Source: Budvicia diplopodorum (GTDB lineage: Bacteria; Pseudomonadota; Gammaproteobacteria; Enterobacterales; Enterobacteriaceae). Taken from it: a DNA stretch of 64,000 nt. How positions within the stretch are numbered: the first letter of the stretch is position 1; the number at the start of each line of letters is the position of its first letter. The notes below the pieces were generated by a model. The model saw only the letters and a list, made by a program, of their open reading frames with translations. It ran no database searches and was not told the origin of the DNA. A program made the translations under genes and the position numbers. This document shows, in pieces, positions 19,982-27,514 of the stretch. Where the stretch lies: NCBI RefSeq assembly GCF_009800925.1, contig NZ_WOYF01000006.1, positions 140,860 to 204,859 of the forward strand. The letters run 5' to 3'.

Positions 19982-20485
19982 GTGGACTCATTAAATTATC
20001 TCGCCGGTTACCCAGAAAGCATACGCCAGCAGGTGGCTACGCTGATTAAGCAAGAAACGTTGGGCAAATTATTATTAAGCCGATACCCCGTTCCCCACGG
20101 TTATACTACCGACAAAATGTTATATCAATTTGCTAGTGGGTTAAAAAATGAATCAATGAAAAATGCTCAGCAAGTAAGCAAAGTTTGTTACGATAATAAA
20201 ATTCAAGTAATTAAGCATGCGTTAGGAACCCATACTGCCATATCTCGAATTCAAGGCGGGAAATTAAAAGCTAAAGCAGAAATCAGAATAGCAAACGTAT
20301 TCAAATTATCAGCGGAACCATTATTGCGGATGATTGTTGTCCATGAACTGGCTCATTTAAAAGAGAAAGATCATAATAAGACATTCTATAATTTATGTTG
20401 CCACATGGAACCAAACTACCACCAGCTAGAATTTGATACTCGATTGTATCTTACCTATCTGGATAAATTTGGTCCCCTTTATTGA
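19982..20485 (+). CDS. YgjP-like zinc metallopeptidase-domain protein
   Basis: The 167-residue protein contains HELAHLKEKDHNKTFYNL (from about residue 121), an HExxH motif with a third histidine, as in the YgjP/DUF45 (WLM/SprT-like gluzincin) group. Members have this peptidase-like fold; one E. coli relative was reported as a UTP pyrophosphatase, so the substrate should not be assumed. The start is a GTG preceded by TAGGAT. A basic, AT-rich gene with an AT-rich upstream region, it may have been acquired. It is not next to the usual E. coli ygjP neighbours. Confidence 0.75.
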   Translation: MDSLNYLAGYPESIRQQVATLIKQETLGKLLLSRYPVPHGYTTDKMLYQFASGLKNESMKNAQQVSKVCYDNKIQVIKHALGTHTAISRIQGGKLKAKAEIRIANVFKLSAEPLLRMIVVHELAHLKEKDHNKTFYNLCCHMEPNYHQLEFDTRLYLTYLDKFGPLY

Positions 20486-20553
20486 TGACTAACTATTGAT
20501 GGTTAATTTTTATGGCCAGTTATTGACGATCGGTCTGCTAAATAAAAAAACCG

Positions 20554-20733
20554 TTATTCGTCGTCGTCGTCAAACATTAATGCCACTCTCTCTCCGGTGT
20601 GATTTGCCCGAATATCTTGCGCCACTAACGCGATAGCTTCTCCGCTACTCATTCCTTCAGACATCAGTTTATGAATGCGTTCTACCGCTTCTTGTTGCTC
20701 TTCGTGACGCAGTGATGGTGTGCCGAGAGTCAT
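20554..20733 (-). CDS. yoaH: UPF0181 family protein YoaH
   Basis: A 59-residue protein with the family core [19 protein letters not shown] and an acidic end FDDDDE. It equals E. coli YoaH in length ([20 protein letters not shown] compares with [20 protein letters not shown] here). The function is unknown. The reading frame stays open upstream to 20952, but the ATG at 20733 gives the family N-terminus with GCAGG nine bases before it. In E. coli yoaH is divergent from pabB; here the next gene is nudL and no pabB is present. Confidence 0.9.
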   Translation of the reverse strand: MTLGTPSLRHEEQQEAVERIHKLMSEGMSSGEAIALVAQDIRANHTGERVALMFDDDDE

Positions 20734-20889
20734 ATATAAACCTGCTTTTAACGATAAGGGGGTAACGAGCTGGCGCGTTTGGTACAACGCAACGCTAACA
20801 GATAATTCCTGTAGGGTTCTTTGATAGTATAACCGAATAGTAGTGCAGATGTATTCACTCATCCGTGACACACGATATACTGTTCTATT

Positions 20890-21495
20890 ATGTCTATTTT
20901 TCGATGGTTTTCCATGAACGATGCGATCGGCCAGTTTATCCAACGTTTCCAATTGCAGCTTCCGCTGCCAACGCCGTTACTTCAACAATCACGCAAAGCG
21001 GCAGTCTTGATTCCCATTATTTGCCATCGGGAACCCACGTTGCTTCTGACTCGTCGCGCTTCCCATCTACGCCAACATCCGGGACAGATCGCTTTTCCTG
21101 GCGGAGCCGCAGACCTCAGCGATAGCTCGCCGGAAGAAACCGCCCTGAGAGAAGCCTATGAAGAAATTAACCTTAATCCTGAGGTCGCGTCTATTCTTGG
21201 CCAACTACCGGCGCTCGACAGCATCAGCGGTTTTCAGGTAACCCCCGTTGTCGGTCTTCTACCATCAAACATCATGTTTAAAGCTAATCAGGATGAAGTT
21301 GAAATGATGTTTGAAATACCGCTGCGTTATGTCCTGAATAGCAAAAACTACTTTTCTATGGACATCACTCGCCGAGGCCAGCCTCATCGTATCTACTTTA
21401 TGTTTTATGCCGGTTACCCAATCTGGGGGCTGACAGCCTCTATTCTTTACCGGCTTGCAAGGCAGATCTACACAGCTTCCTCTGCTGAAATATAA
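20890..21495 (+). CDS. nudL: Nudix hydrolase NudL (CoA pyrophosphatase family)
   Basis: Related to E. coli NudL (YeaB), a putative CoA diphosphatase. The 201-residue frame contains a CoA-type Nudix region: [28 protein letters not shown] (given in two parts: [13 protein letters not shown], then [15 protein letters not shown]; residues about 68-95), where the REAYEE glutamates bind metal. Two starts are possible: ATG 20890 (MSIFRWFSM) or ATG 20914 ([12 protein letters not shown]); the second fits the family better, but neither has a clear ribosome-binding site. In E. coli nudL lies between pabB and sdaA; here the upstream pabB is missing. Confidence 0.9.
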   Translation: MSIFRWFSMNDAIGQFIQRFQLQLPLPTPLLQQSRKAAVLIPIICHREPTLLLTRRASHLRQHPGQIAFPGGAADLSDSSPEETALREAYEEINLNPEVASILGQLPALDSISGFQVTPVVGLLPSNIMFKANQDEVEMMFEIPLRYVLNSKNYFSMDITRRGQPHRIYFMFYAGYPIWGLTASILYRLARQIYTASSAEI

Positions 21496-21561
21496 GGCGT
21501 CGAGAGTGATTATTCTCACGTTTTTAACTATCTTGCTCTTTACGCTACAAGAAAACCATTA

Positions 21562-21590
21562 TTGATAGCACAAATACACTATATTATTAG
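21562..21590 (+). promoter_or_regulatory. Putative sigma-70 promoter of sdaA
   Basis: TTGATA (21562-21567) and TATTAG (21585-21590) are 17 bases apart. The transcript would have a leader of about 195 bases that includes a 29-codon open frame at 21624-21713 (MLQDETSVNEN... ending TGLS), which has no ribosome-binding site. Confidence 0.42.
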
Positions 21591-21793
21591 CCTCGCACCA
21601 TAGAAAAAGACTACAATTAGCCAATGTTGCAAGATGAAACTTCAGTCAATGAAAATCATATAGCTCAATTGACTAATGATTTAATGAACTTACTCAAAAC
21701 GGGATTATCTTAGCAAGTCACGATTTTCTATGGATGGCAGTCATAGGCCAGCCGTGCACAAATTAAAAAGTTTTCGCCACTGAGGAGTTGTAT

Positions 21794-23161
21794 GTGATTA
21801 GCGTTTTCGACATGTTCAAGATTGGTATTGGCCCATCGAGTTCACATACCGTTGGCCCAATGAAAGCCGGCAAAGAGTTTGTCGACGATCTCTGTCATAA
21901 AGAGTTACTGTCGTTCGTTACCCGCATTGCCGTAGACGTTTATGGTTCGTTATCCTTAACCGGTAAAGGCCACCACACGGATATTGCTATCATTATGGGG
22001 CTGGCAGGAAACCTACCGGCCACCGTTGAAATTGACGCTATTCACGGGTTTATACGTAGCGTTGAAGAACGTCAGCGCCTGCCTTTAGCAAATGGCAAAC
22101 ATGAAGTGGACTTCCCTCATGACAGCGGAATGGTTTTCCATAACAATAACCTTCCTCTGCACGAAAACGGCATGACGATTACCGCCTTTGCCGGTGAAAA
22201 AATTATTTATACTAAAACGTATTATTCAATCGGCGGCGGCTTTATCGTTGATGAAGAGAATTTTGGTAAAGAATCGGTAAACGAAGTCACCGTACCCTTT
22301 CCGTTTAAATCAGCGGCTGATTTATTAGAGCACTGTAAAAGCAACGGGCTTTCATTATCCGGTCTGGTGATGCAAAACGAACTGGCGATGCATAGCAAAA
22401 AGGATATTGAAAACTACTTCGCCGCCGTTTGGCAAACCATGCGTGACTGTATCGATCGTGGCATCAATACCGAAGGTATTTTACCCGGCCCGCTTCAGGT
22501 TCCCCGTCGTGCCGCGCCGTTACGCCGAATGTTAGTATCTTCGGACAAGCTGTCAAACGACCCAATGAACGTGATTGATTGGGTTAATATGTTTGCTCTG
22601 GCCGTCAATGAAGAAAATGCTGCCGGTGGCCGCGTAGTAACGGCGCCAACCAACGGTGCCTGTGGCATCATCCCGGCCGTTCTTGCCTACTATGATCATT
22701 TTATTCAACCGGTGAGCCCTGAATCTTATATCCGCTACTTTATGACGTCAGGCGTTATTGGCGCACTGTATAAAATGAACGCGTCAATCTCGGGTGCCGA
22801 GGTGGGCTGTCAGGGTGAAGTTGGCGTTGCCTGCTCGATGGCGGCCGCAGGCTTAACGGAACTACTTGGCGGTAGCCCGCAGCAGGTGTGCGACGCGGCT
22901 GAAATTGGCATGGAACACAATTTGGGGCTGACCTGCGATCCGGTTGCCGGTCAGGTTCAGGTTCCCTGTATCGAACGTAACGCTATCGCATCCGTTAAGG
23001 CAATTAATTCATCGCGCATGGCATTGCGCCGTACCAGTGAGCCTCGCGTGTCTTTAGATAAGGTTATCGAAACCATGTTTGAAACCGGAAAAGACATGAA
23101 CTCAAAATATCGCGAAACGTCTCGCGGCGGGTTGGCCATTAAGTTTATTCATTGCGACTAG
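21794..23161 (+). CDS. sdaA: L-serine dehydratase (deaminase) 1, iron-sulfur type
   Basis: SdaA converts L-serine to pyruvate and ammonia with a labile [4Fe-4S] cluster. The N-terminal beta domain begins [20 protein letters not shown] and the C-terminal alpha domain holds the cluster cysteines in [17 protein letters not shown] and QVPCIERN. The frame can be read from a TTG at 21788, but GTG 21794 gives the family start and sits seven bases after GAGGAG, yielding 455 residues against 454 in E. coli. The nudL-sdaA order is as in E. coli. Confidence 0.97.
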   Translation: MISVFDMFKIGIGPSSSHTVGPMKAGKEFVDDLCHKELLSFVTRIAVDVYGSLSLTGKGHHTDIAIIMGLAGNLPATVEIDAIHGFIRSVEERQRLPLANGKHEVDFPHDSGMVFHNNNLPLHENGMTITAFAGEKIIYTKTYYSIGGGFIVDEENFGKESVNEVTVPFPFKSAADLLEHCKSNGLSLSGLVMQNELAMHSKKDIENYFAAVWQTMRDCIDRGINTEGILPGPLQVPRRAAPLRRMLVSSDKLSNDPMNVIDWVNMFALAVNEENAAGGRVVTAPTNGACGIIPAVLAYYDHFIQPVSPESYIRYFMTSGVIGALYKMNASISGAEVGCQGEVGVACSMAAAGLTELLGGSPQQVCDAAEIGMEHNLGLTCDPVAGQVQVPCIERNAIASVKAINSSRMALRRTSEPRVSLDKVIETMFETGKDMNSKYRETSRGGLAIKFIHCD

Positions 23162-23183
23162 TCTTCTCCGTCATTCACACAGC

Positions 23184-23211
23184 AAAAAGCCGGGATATAC
23201 CCGGCTTTTCC
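23184..23211. terminator. Bidirectional terminator between sdaA and rlmA
   Basis: Stem AAAAGCCGGG / CCCGGCTTTT around ATATA (23185-23209), with an A run on the left and T run on the right. Confidence 0.9.
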
Positions 23212-23229
23212 GTATCAATAGCGATGTGA

Positions 23230-24051
23230 TTACTTCTTGTATATGCGGATAAAAAAATCCGTTTCGCAATGGAAATCTGACTCAGCCGCCAGATCAGCAA
23301 TCAGCTTTTCTGATGCTTTCCAGGCAAAAGGCGTCATCTGCAGTAAATTAACCGCCTGAGTGCCGGATAGGCTCATTGGATAGCTCAACCGTTGCTCTTC
23401 GACCAGCTCAAACCCTTCAATTGCCTCAATAACCTCATCGTGCGGCTGGGCCGTCTGATAGATAAGCTCTTTCAGCTGAAACAGGTGATGTGGCGCAGGC
23501 GTAACGGTAACAATAATCCCATGATTATCACTAACCACCCGCTGAAGTTCTGACGCTTCGCACGGGGCATAAATACGCAAGATTGCATCGACGGAATTGT
23601 CGCCAAACGGCAAACGGTAGCTGGAAGCCACGCAGAAATTAGCAACGGAATAGCGTTTTGCAGCAGAACGGATCGCACCTTTAGAGATATCCAGACCGTA
23701 AACGGTCAACTGCCTATTTTTATTGAGTGACTCAGCCAAAAAACCGGTGTAATACCCTTCACCACAGCCTATATCCAGTAGCGATAGTCCATTCTGGCGT
23801 TCCGGTAACTGTTTATCCAGTATGGCGGTAACCGCATCACGCAGAGGCTGATAGTAACCCGCATTGAGGAACTGACGACGAGCCTGCATCATCATTTGGT
23901 TATCGCCGGGATTTTTAGATTTTTTATGCTGAACCGGCATAAGGTTAACGTAACCCTCTTTTGCCCGATCGAACTGATGATTGTTACTGCATCGCCATGC
24001 CTGACTGCCCAGTTGTAATGATTGATGACAAAGTGGACATTGATATCGCAT
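23230..24051 (-). CDS. rlmA: 23S rRNA (guanine-745-N1)-methyltransferase RlmA
   Basis: RlmA methylates G745 in helix 35 of 23S rRNA using S-adenosylmethionine. The 273-residue protein starts with a zinc ribbon (CPLCHQ at residues 5-10 and CSNNHQF at 21-27), followed by the family stretch FDRAKEGYVNLMPVQHKKS and a Rossmann methyltransferase domain with SAM motif LLDIGCGEGYYTG. Length and order (rlmA close to cspC) match E. coli. Confidence 0.95.
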   Translation of the reverse strand: MRYQCPLCHQSLQLGSQAWRCSNNHQFDRAKEGYVNLMPVQHKKSKNPGDNQMMMQARRQFLNAGYYQPLRDAVTAILDKQLPERQNGLSLLDIGCGEGYYTGFLAESLNKNRQLTVYGLDISKGAIRSAAKRYSVANFCVASSYRLPFGDNSVDAILRIYAPCEASELQRVVSDNHGIIVTVTPAPHHLFQLKELIYQTAQPHDEVIEAIEGFELVEEQRLSYPMSLSGTQAVNLLQMTPFAWKASEKLIADLAAESDFHCETDFFIRIYKK

Positions 24052-24241
24052 GAGAGGAAACCCTGATGAGCATATTCGATACGACAGGGTATCGAAGAGT
24101 CAGCTTAGAAATTTTGATGAAGGAAAGTATAACATTAAAGCAGCAATTAATTGGGAGGCGTGTTAGTTGTGACGATAACACGTTATTTGATGCAAAAACC
24201 TTAACGACTCTCTTTCCTTCACTCAGTAGTTGATAATAGAA

Positions 24242-24448
24242 CTAAAACGCAATTACGTCTGATGCAGATAGACCTCTTGAGCTTTTAAATGTAGAAAACT
24301 CCACATTCTGCCCTTCAGTCAATGATTTAGTTGATGTTGCAATAGAGCTGCGATTAACGAACACATCGGAGCTACCATCGATTGGTGAAATCCAACCAAA
24401 GCCTTGGCCTTGATCAAACCATTTTACTTGTCCCATTCTTAGGGTCAT
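24242..24448 (-). CDS. Divergent cold-shock-domain protein
   Basis: The 68-residue protein keeps the CSD frame (MGQVKWFDQGQGFGWISPID) but is altered at RNA-contact positions: RNP1 reads QGFGWI rather than KGFGFI, and RNP2 reads VFVNRSSI where active family members have VFVHFSAI, losing His and Phe. The C-terminal GLSASDVIAF replaces the usual GPAAxNV. E. coli CspF/CspH show comparable loss of RNP residues. It lies just downstream of the cspC-like gene in the same direction, beyond a terminator, and probably arose by duplication. Confidence 0.82.
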   Translation of the reverse strand: MTLRMGQVKWFDQGQGFGWISPIDGSSDVFVNRSSIATSTKSLTEGQNVEFSTFKSSRGLSASDVIAF

Positions 24449-24554
24449 GTTTATTACCTCTTAATATATTTATGTAATTTATCCTTTTACTATGAATTTT
24501 AAGGACATCCGCACATTCTGTGCCAGGTGTTGTAAATTTGTCTGTCATACACTA

Positions 24555-24583
24555 CAAAAAAACCCGCATCAGTGATGCGGGTC
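24555..24583 (-). terminator. Terminator of the cspC-like gene
   Basis: On the minus strand CCCGCATC-ACT-GATGCGGG (arms 24563-24570 and 24574-24581) is followed by a run of eight T, within 90 bases of the cspC stop codon. Confidence 0.9.
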
Positions 24584-24640
24584 CTTGTCACTAGAGGGCA
24601 AAATTAACTTTTGCTAGCCTCTATAAACGTTAATGCTAAC

Positions 24641-24850
24641 TTAGATAGCAACAACGTTTGCAGCTGCTGGACCGCGTGGGCTGTCTTGAATGGTGTATTC
24701 TACTTTTTGGCCTTCAGCTAAGGTTTTGAAACCTTCGCTAGCGATAGCAGAGAAATGTACGAATACGTCTTTGCCACCATCATCTTGCTCAATAAAACCA
24801 AAACCTTTGCTTTCATTGAACCATTTAACTTTGCCGGTTTTCTTGGACAT
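24641..24850 (-). CDS. cspC: Cold-shock-like protein CspC
   Basis: The 69-residue RNA chaperone has intact RNP1 KGFGFI and RNP2 VFVHFSAI and ends [10 protein letters not shown], close to E. coli CspC (GPAAVNVTAI). Its place beside rlmA is that of E. coli cspC, which supports the name. CspC/CspE stabilise stress mRNAs, including rpoS, and act as antiterminators. E. coli has the small gene yobF immediately upstream; no clear yobF-like frame is visible here. AAGGTAAGTAAAG precedes the ATG. Confidence 0.9.
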   Translation of the reverse strand: MSKKTGKVKWFNESKGFGFIEQDDGGKDVFVHFSAIASEGFKTLAEGQKVEYTIQDSPRGPAAANVVAI

Positions 24851-25040
24851 CTTTACTTACCTTTAAATTAGTTAACCTGCCATACATCATAGGGTATAGG
24901 CATTAAGGCCAGATTTTCAGAGTCATTACTTATGGAGGCACTAAGAAGATGTTCGTCTAATAAGCGGAATCAAAAGATAACGGCTTTTAAGAGGGAACTG
25001 CTTTACTCAAATGTCGTACATAAATAGGTCTGTAGCACAG
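24851..25040 (-). promoter_or_regulatory. 5' leader of cspC with elements shared with the other csp leader
   Basis: This contains the same ordered set of short elements as 19514-19700: GTTAACCTGCCATA next to the gene, TTACTTATGGAGGCACTAAGAA (split: TTACTTATG, then AGGCACTAAGAA, 24927-24949), AGATAACG, GGAACT and ACTCAAA. Beyond it, at 25074-25089, lies ACGCAAGCGTTTTATC, which resembles the core of a PurR operator. Confidence 0.6.
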
Positions 25041-25141
25041 GCCGATTCACATTTACTCATAATGGACTACATAACGCAAGCGTTTTATCACCCTTTTGGG
25101 TAAACAAAATGCTATCTAGATTACAACTGCTTATAATTTGA

Positions 25142-26068
25142 TTAATAAAGAGATATTTCATCATTCGGTCGTGTTTTAAAGCGGCGATGAAGCCACATAT
25201 ACAGCGCGGGGGCTTTGAGGATCTCTTTCTCAACTATTTTATTCATAAAAACCGCCGCCGCGATGGGATCGTCCGTGGGAAAACCGGTCGGTGGTTCGGT
25301 TGTCATCACGGTATATCCACTGCCGTCCGGATTACGTTTAGGCGTAAACGGTAAAATAACCGGATTAGCCATGCGCATCAAAATACTGGTACCAATGGTT
25401 GTAGCCGCTTCTGGTACGGCAAAAAACGGCGCAAAAACGCTATTACGCGGACCGTAGTCGTGGTCAGGCGCATACCACAATATTTCGCCTTTTCGCAGCT
25501 CACGGATCATCCCTTTCATATCGTGACGATCGATAAAGTATTTATTTGAACGACTGCGGCCCCAAACCTGAATCCAGTCCATCAGCTTATTGTTATGGGC
25601 GCGATAAACGCCAACGCCGGGGTTATACATTCCATAAATACGCCCCCCCAATTCGAGAGTCAAAAAATGAATGCCAACCAACAGCACCCCTTTTCCATCG
25701 GCTCTAATACGCGCCATGATGTCTAGATCGTCAACCTTACACCACTTCTTAATCCGCTTATCTGACCAGAACCACGCCATACCGGTTTCAAACAGCCCCA
25801 TGCCTACGGATTCAAAATTCTGAACGATCAGCTTTTCTCGTTCAAGCTCGGGCATATCAGGAAAGCAAAGTTCTAAGTTACGTCGGGCAATATGCAGCCG
25901 GCGCTTTAAAAAGCGCATCGAGAAACGACCCAGCCGGGTCCCAAGAAAATAAATCACTGGGTACGGTAGCTGAACCAATAAATAAAGTGAGCCTAGCCCA
26001 AACCATGTAAGCCAATATTTAGGCAAAAAGAATGAGTAATTGAACTTTGGAGGCTGAAATTTTGACAT
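25142..26068 (-). CDS. Kdo2-lipid IVA acyltransferase (LpxL/LpxP family)
   Basis: This inner-membrane acyltransferase adds the secondary acyl chain (laurate for LpxL, palmitoleate for the cold-induced LpxP) to Kdo2-lipid IVA in lipid A synthesis. The 308-residue product has an N-terminal membrane anchor (YWLTWFGLGSLYLLVQLPYP), the catalytic HxxxxE box in GIHFLTLELG (about residue 133), the motif APDHDYGPRNSVF and the terminal LHRRFKTRP. N- and C-terminal details (FLGTR, GFPTDD, NDEISLY) lean to LpxP and the centre to LpxL, so acyl specificity is left open. Confidence 0.9.
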   Translation of the reverse strand: MSKFQPPKFNYSFFLPKYWLTWFGLGSLYLLVQLPYPVIYFLGTRLGRFSMRFLKRRLHIARRNLELCFPDMPELEREKLIVQNFESVGMGLFETGMAWFWSDKRIKKWCKVDDLDIMARIRADGKGVLLVGIHFLTLELGGRIYGMYNPGVGVYRAHNNKLMDWIQVWGRSRSNKYFIDRHDMKGMIRELRKGEILWYAPDHDYGPRNSVFAPFFAVPEAATTIGTSILMRMANPVILPFTPKRNPDGSGYTVMTTEPPTGFPTDDPIAAAVFMNKIVEKEILKAPALYMWLHRRFKTRPNDEISLY

Positions 26069-26294
26069 TTACGTTTTTATTCTCTGGCTGCTACGACTGC
26101 AATTAACAAATAATATATGTCATTGATCAATCGGAGGAACGAACAGGTTAATGGCTAACATACTCAGGCCAATTGATACAACGCTGGGCATCTTCTACGA
26201 CATCAAATAAATAATCAAGTTCTTATCGATTGTATCATTTTCATACGCCCTTTCTCTCCGCGCCTGACTTGAATACCCGTTCACCGTCACGCAT

Positions 26295-27263
26295 CTACGT
26301 TATCCGTCTTGCGTAGCGCTGAGCCAAGAAGGCACAAACCATAAGCTGAACCTGATGAAAAATCATCAACGGTAGAACCATCATCCCGACGGACGCCGCA
26401 GGAAACAGTACGTTAGCCATGGGAATACCGTTTGCCAAACTCTTTTTCGAACCACAAAACACAATGGTTATCTCATCCGGTGTGCTAAAGCCCATTAAAC
26501 GCGCCACCCCGGTATTGACGATCAGAACAACCGTCAATAAGAGAAGAGAAAGGCCAATAATAATCAGCAGCGACCAACCGTTGACCTGATTCCAGATGCC
26601 TTCAATAACCGCCTCGCTAAACGCGGTGTACACCACCAACAAAATCGACGTTCTGTCAGTCTTACTAATCAATTTTTTATGCTTCTCAACCCATTGGCCA
26701 ATCAGCGGGCGGCATAAATGACCGATAATAAAAGGCACCATAAGCTGCATGATAATAGCCATGATGGCATCGACCGTATCGGTGCTGCCTTCCTGAGTAT
26801 GCATTAATAGCCCAACCAGAATCGGTGAAAGAAACACGCCCAAAATGCTGGATGCCGAGGCGCTACAAATCGCCGCCGCAACGTTTCCTCCCGCCATGGA
26901 GGTGTACGCAATGGCGGACTGTACCGTGGCCGGCAGCGCGCACAAATAGAGAAAACCGAGATACATGCCCGGCGTTAACACGCTGGGTACCAACACGTAC
27001 AGGCAACAGCCTAATATTGGAAACAGAACAAACGTGCTGGCAAAAACCACCCCGTGTAGCCGCCAGTTCCCCAGCCCTTGATACAAATTTTCGCGAGACA
27101 GCTTGGCTCCGTGCATGAAAAACAGCAGCGCAATGGCTGCTTTGGTGATATAGCCAAACGCGACTTTCACCTCCCCCTCACAGGGAAAGACGGAGGCGAG
27201 TATCACCACCGAAATCAGAATTAATAAAAAGGGATCAATACGTAAAAGCTTCAGCCACGACAT
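26295..27263 (-). CDS. yfeH: YfeH family bile-acid:sodium-symporter-like transporter
   Basis: The 322-residue hydrophobic protein has about ten membrane segments and matches E. coli YfeH along its length, with LLFFMHGAKLSRE (residues 46-58), TVQSAIAYTSMAGGNVAAA, FCGSKKSLANGIPMANVLFP and LPLMIFHQVQLMVCAFLA. It belongs to the SBF-like/SLC10 transporter group; the substrate is unknown. It lies between the lipid A acyltransferase gene and fhs, not an E. coli arrangement, and is divergent from fhs. Confidence 0.92.
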   Translation of the reverse strand: MSWLKLLRIDPFLLILISVVILASVFPCEGEVKVAFGYITKAAIALLFFMHGAKLSRENLYQGLGNWRLHGVVFASTFVLFPILGCCLYVLVPSVLTPGMYLGFLYLCALPATVQSAIAYTSMAGGNVAAAICSASASSILGVFLSPILVGLLMHTQEGSTDTVDAIMAIIMQLMVPFIIGHLCRPLIGQWVEKHKKLISKTDRTSILLVVYTAFSEAVIEGIWNQVNGWSLLIIIGLSLLLLTVVLIVNTGVARLMGFSTPDEITIVFCGSKKSLANGIPMANVLFPAASVGMMVLPLMIFHQVQLMVCAFLAQRYARRIT

Positions 27264-27514
27264 GAAAAACAGTCCTTAATCAGGGGAAATAATCTGTTTT
27301 TACTCAAATTAGCGGTAAGCCGAATATTTTACAGACAAACGGGATGGCCAATCTATAAAAATGAGTAGTTGATTTGTCTAAATTTTATATCAATTAAGGC
27401 GAAATAAAGCGATCGTTATCCCCCATTTCCCCTCAAGTTATGACATAATTTACCCCCTGCTTTCGCCACGCCACGCGCGTATTTTGATTTTAATACATAG
27501 GATCGTGTAAAGAG

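Noticed and set aside
20734..20952. In-frame 73-codon extension upstream of yoaH giving a 132-residue protein
   Set aside because: YoaH homologues are 59 residues, the ATG at 20733 has a ribosome-binding site, and the extension overlaps nudL and its promoter on the other strand.
26151..26210. 19-codon frame (MANILRPIDTT...) with a GGAGG upstream in the lpx-yfeH gap
   Set aside because: Too short to support by eye, the GGAGG is about 13 bases from the ATG, and no homology is apparent.
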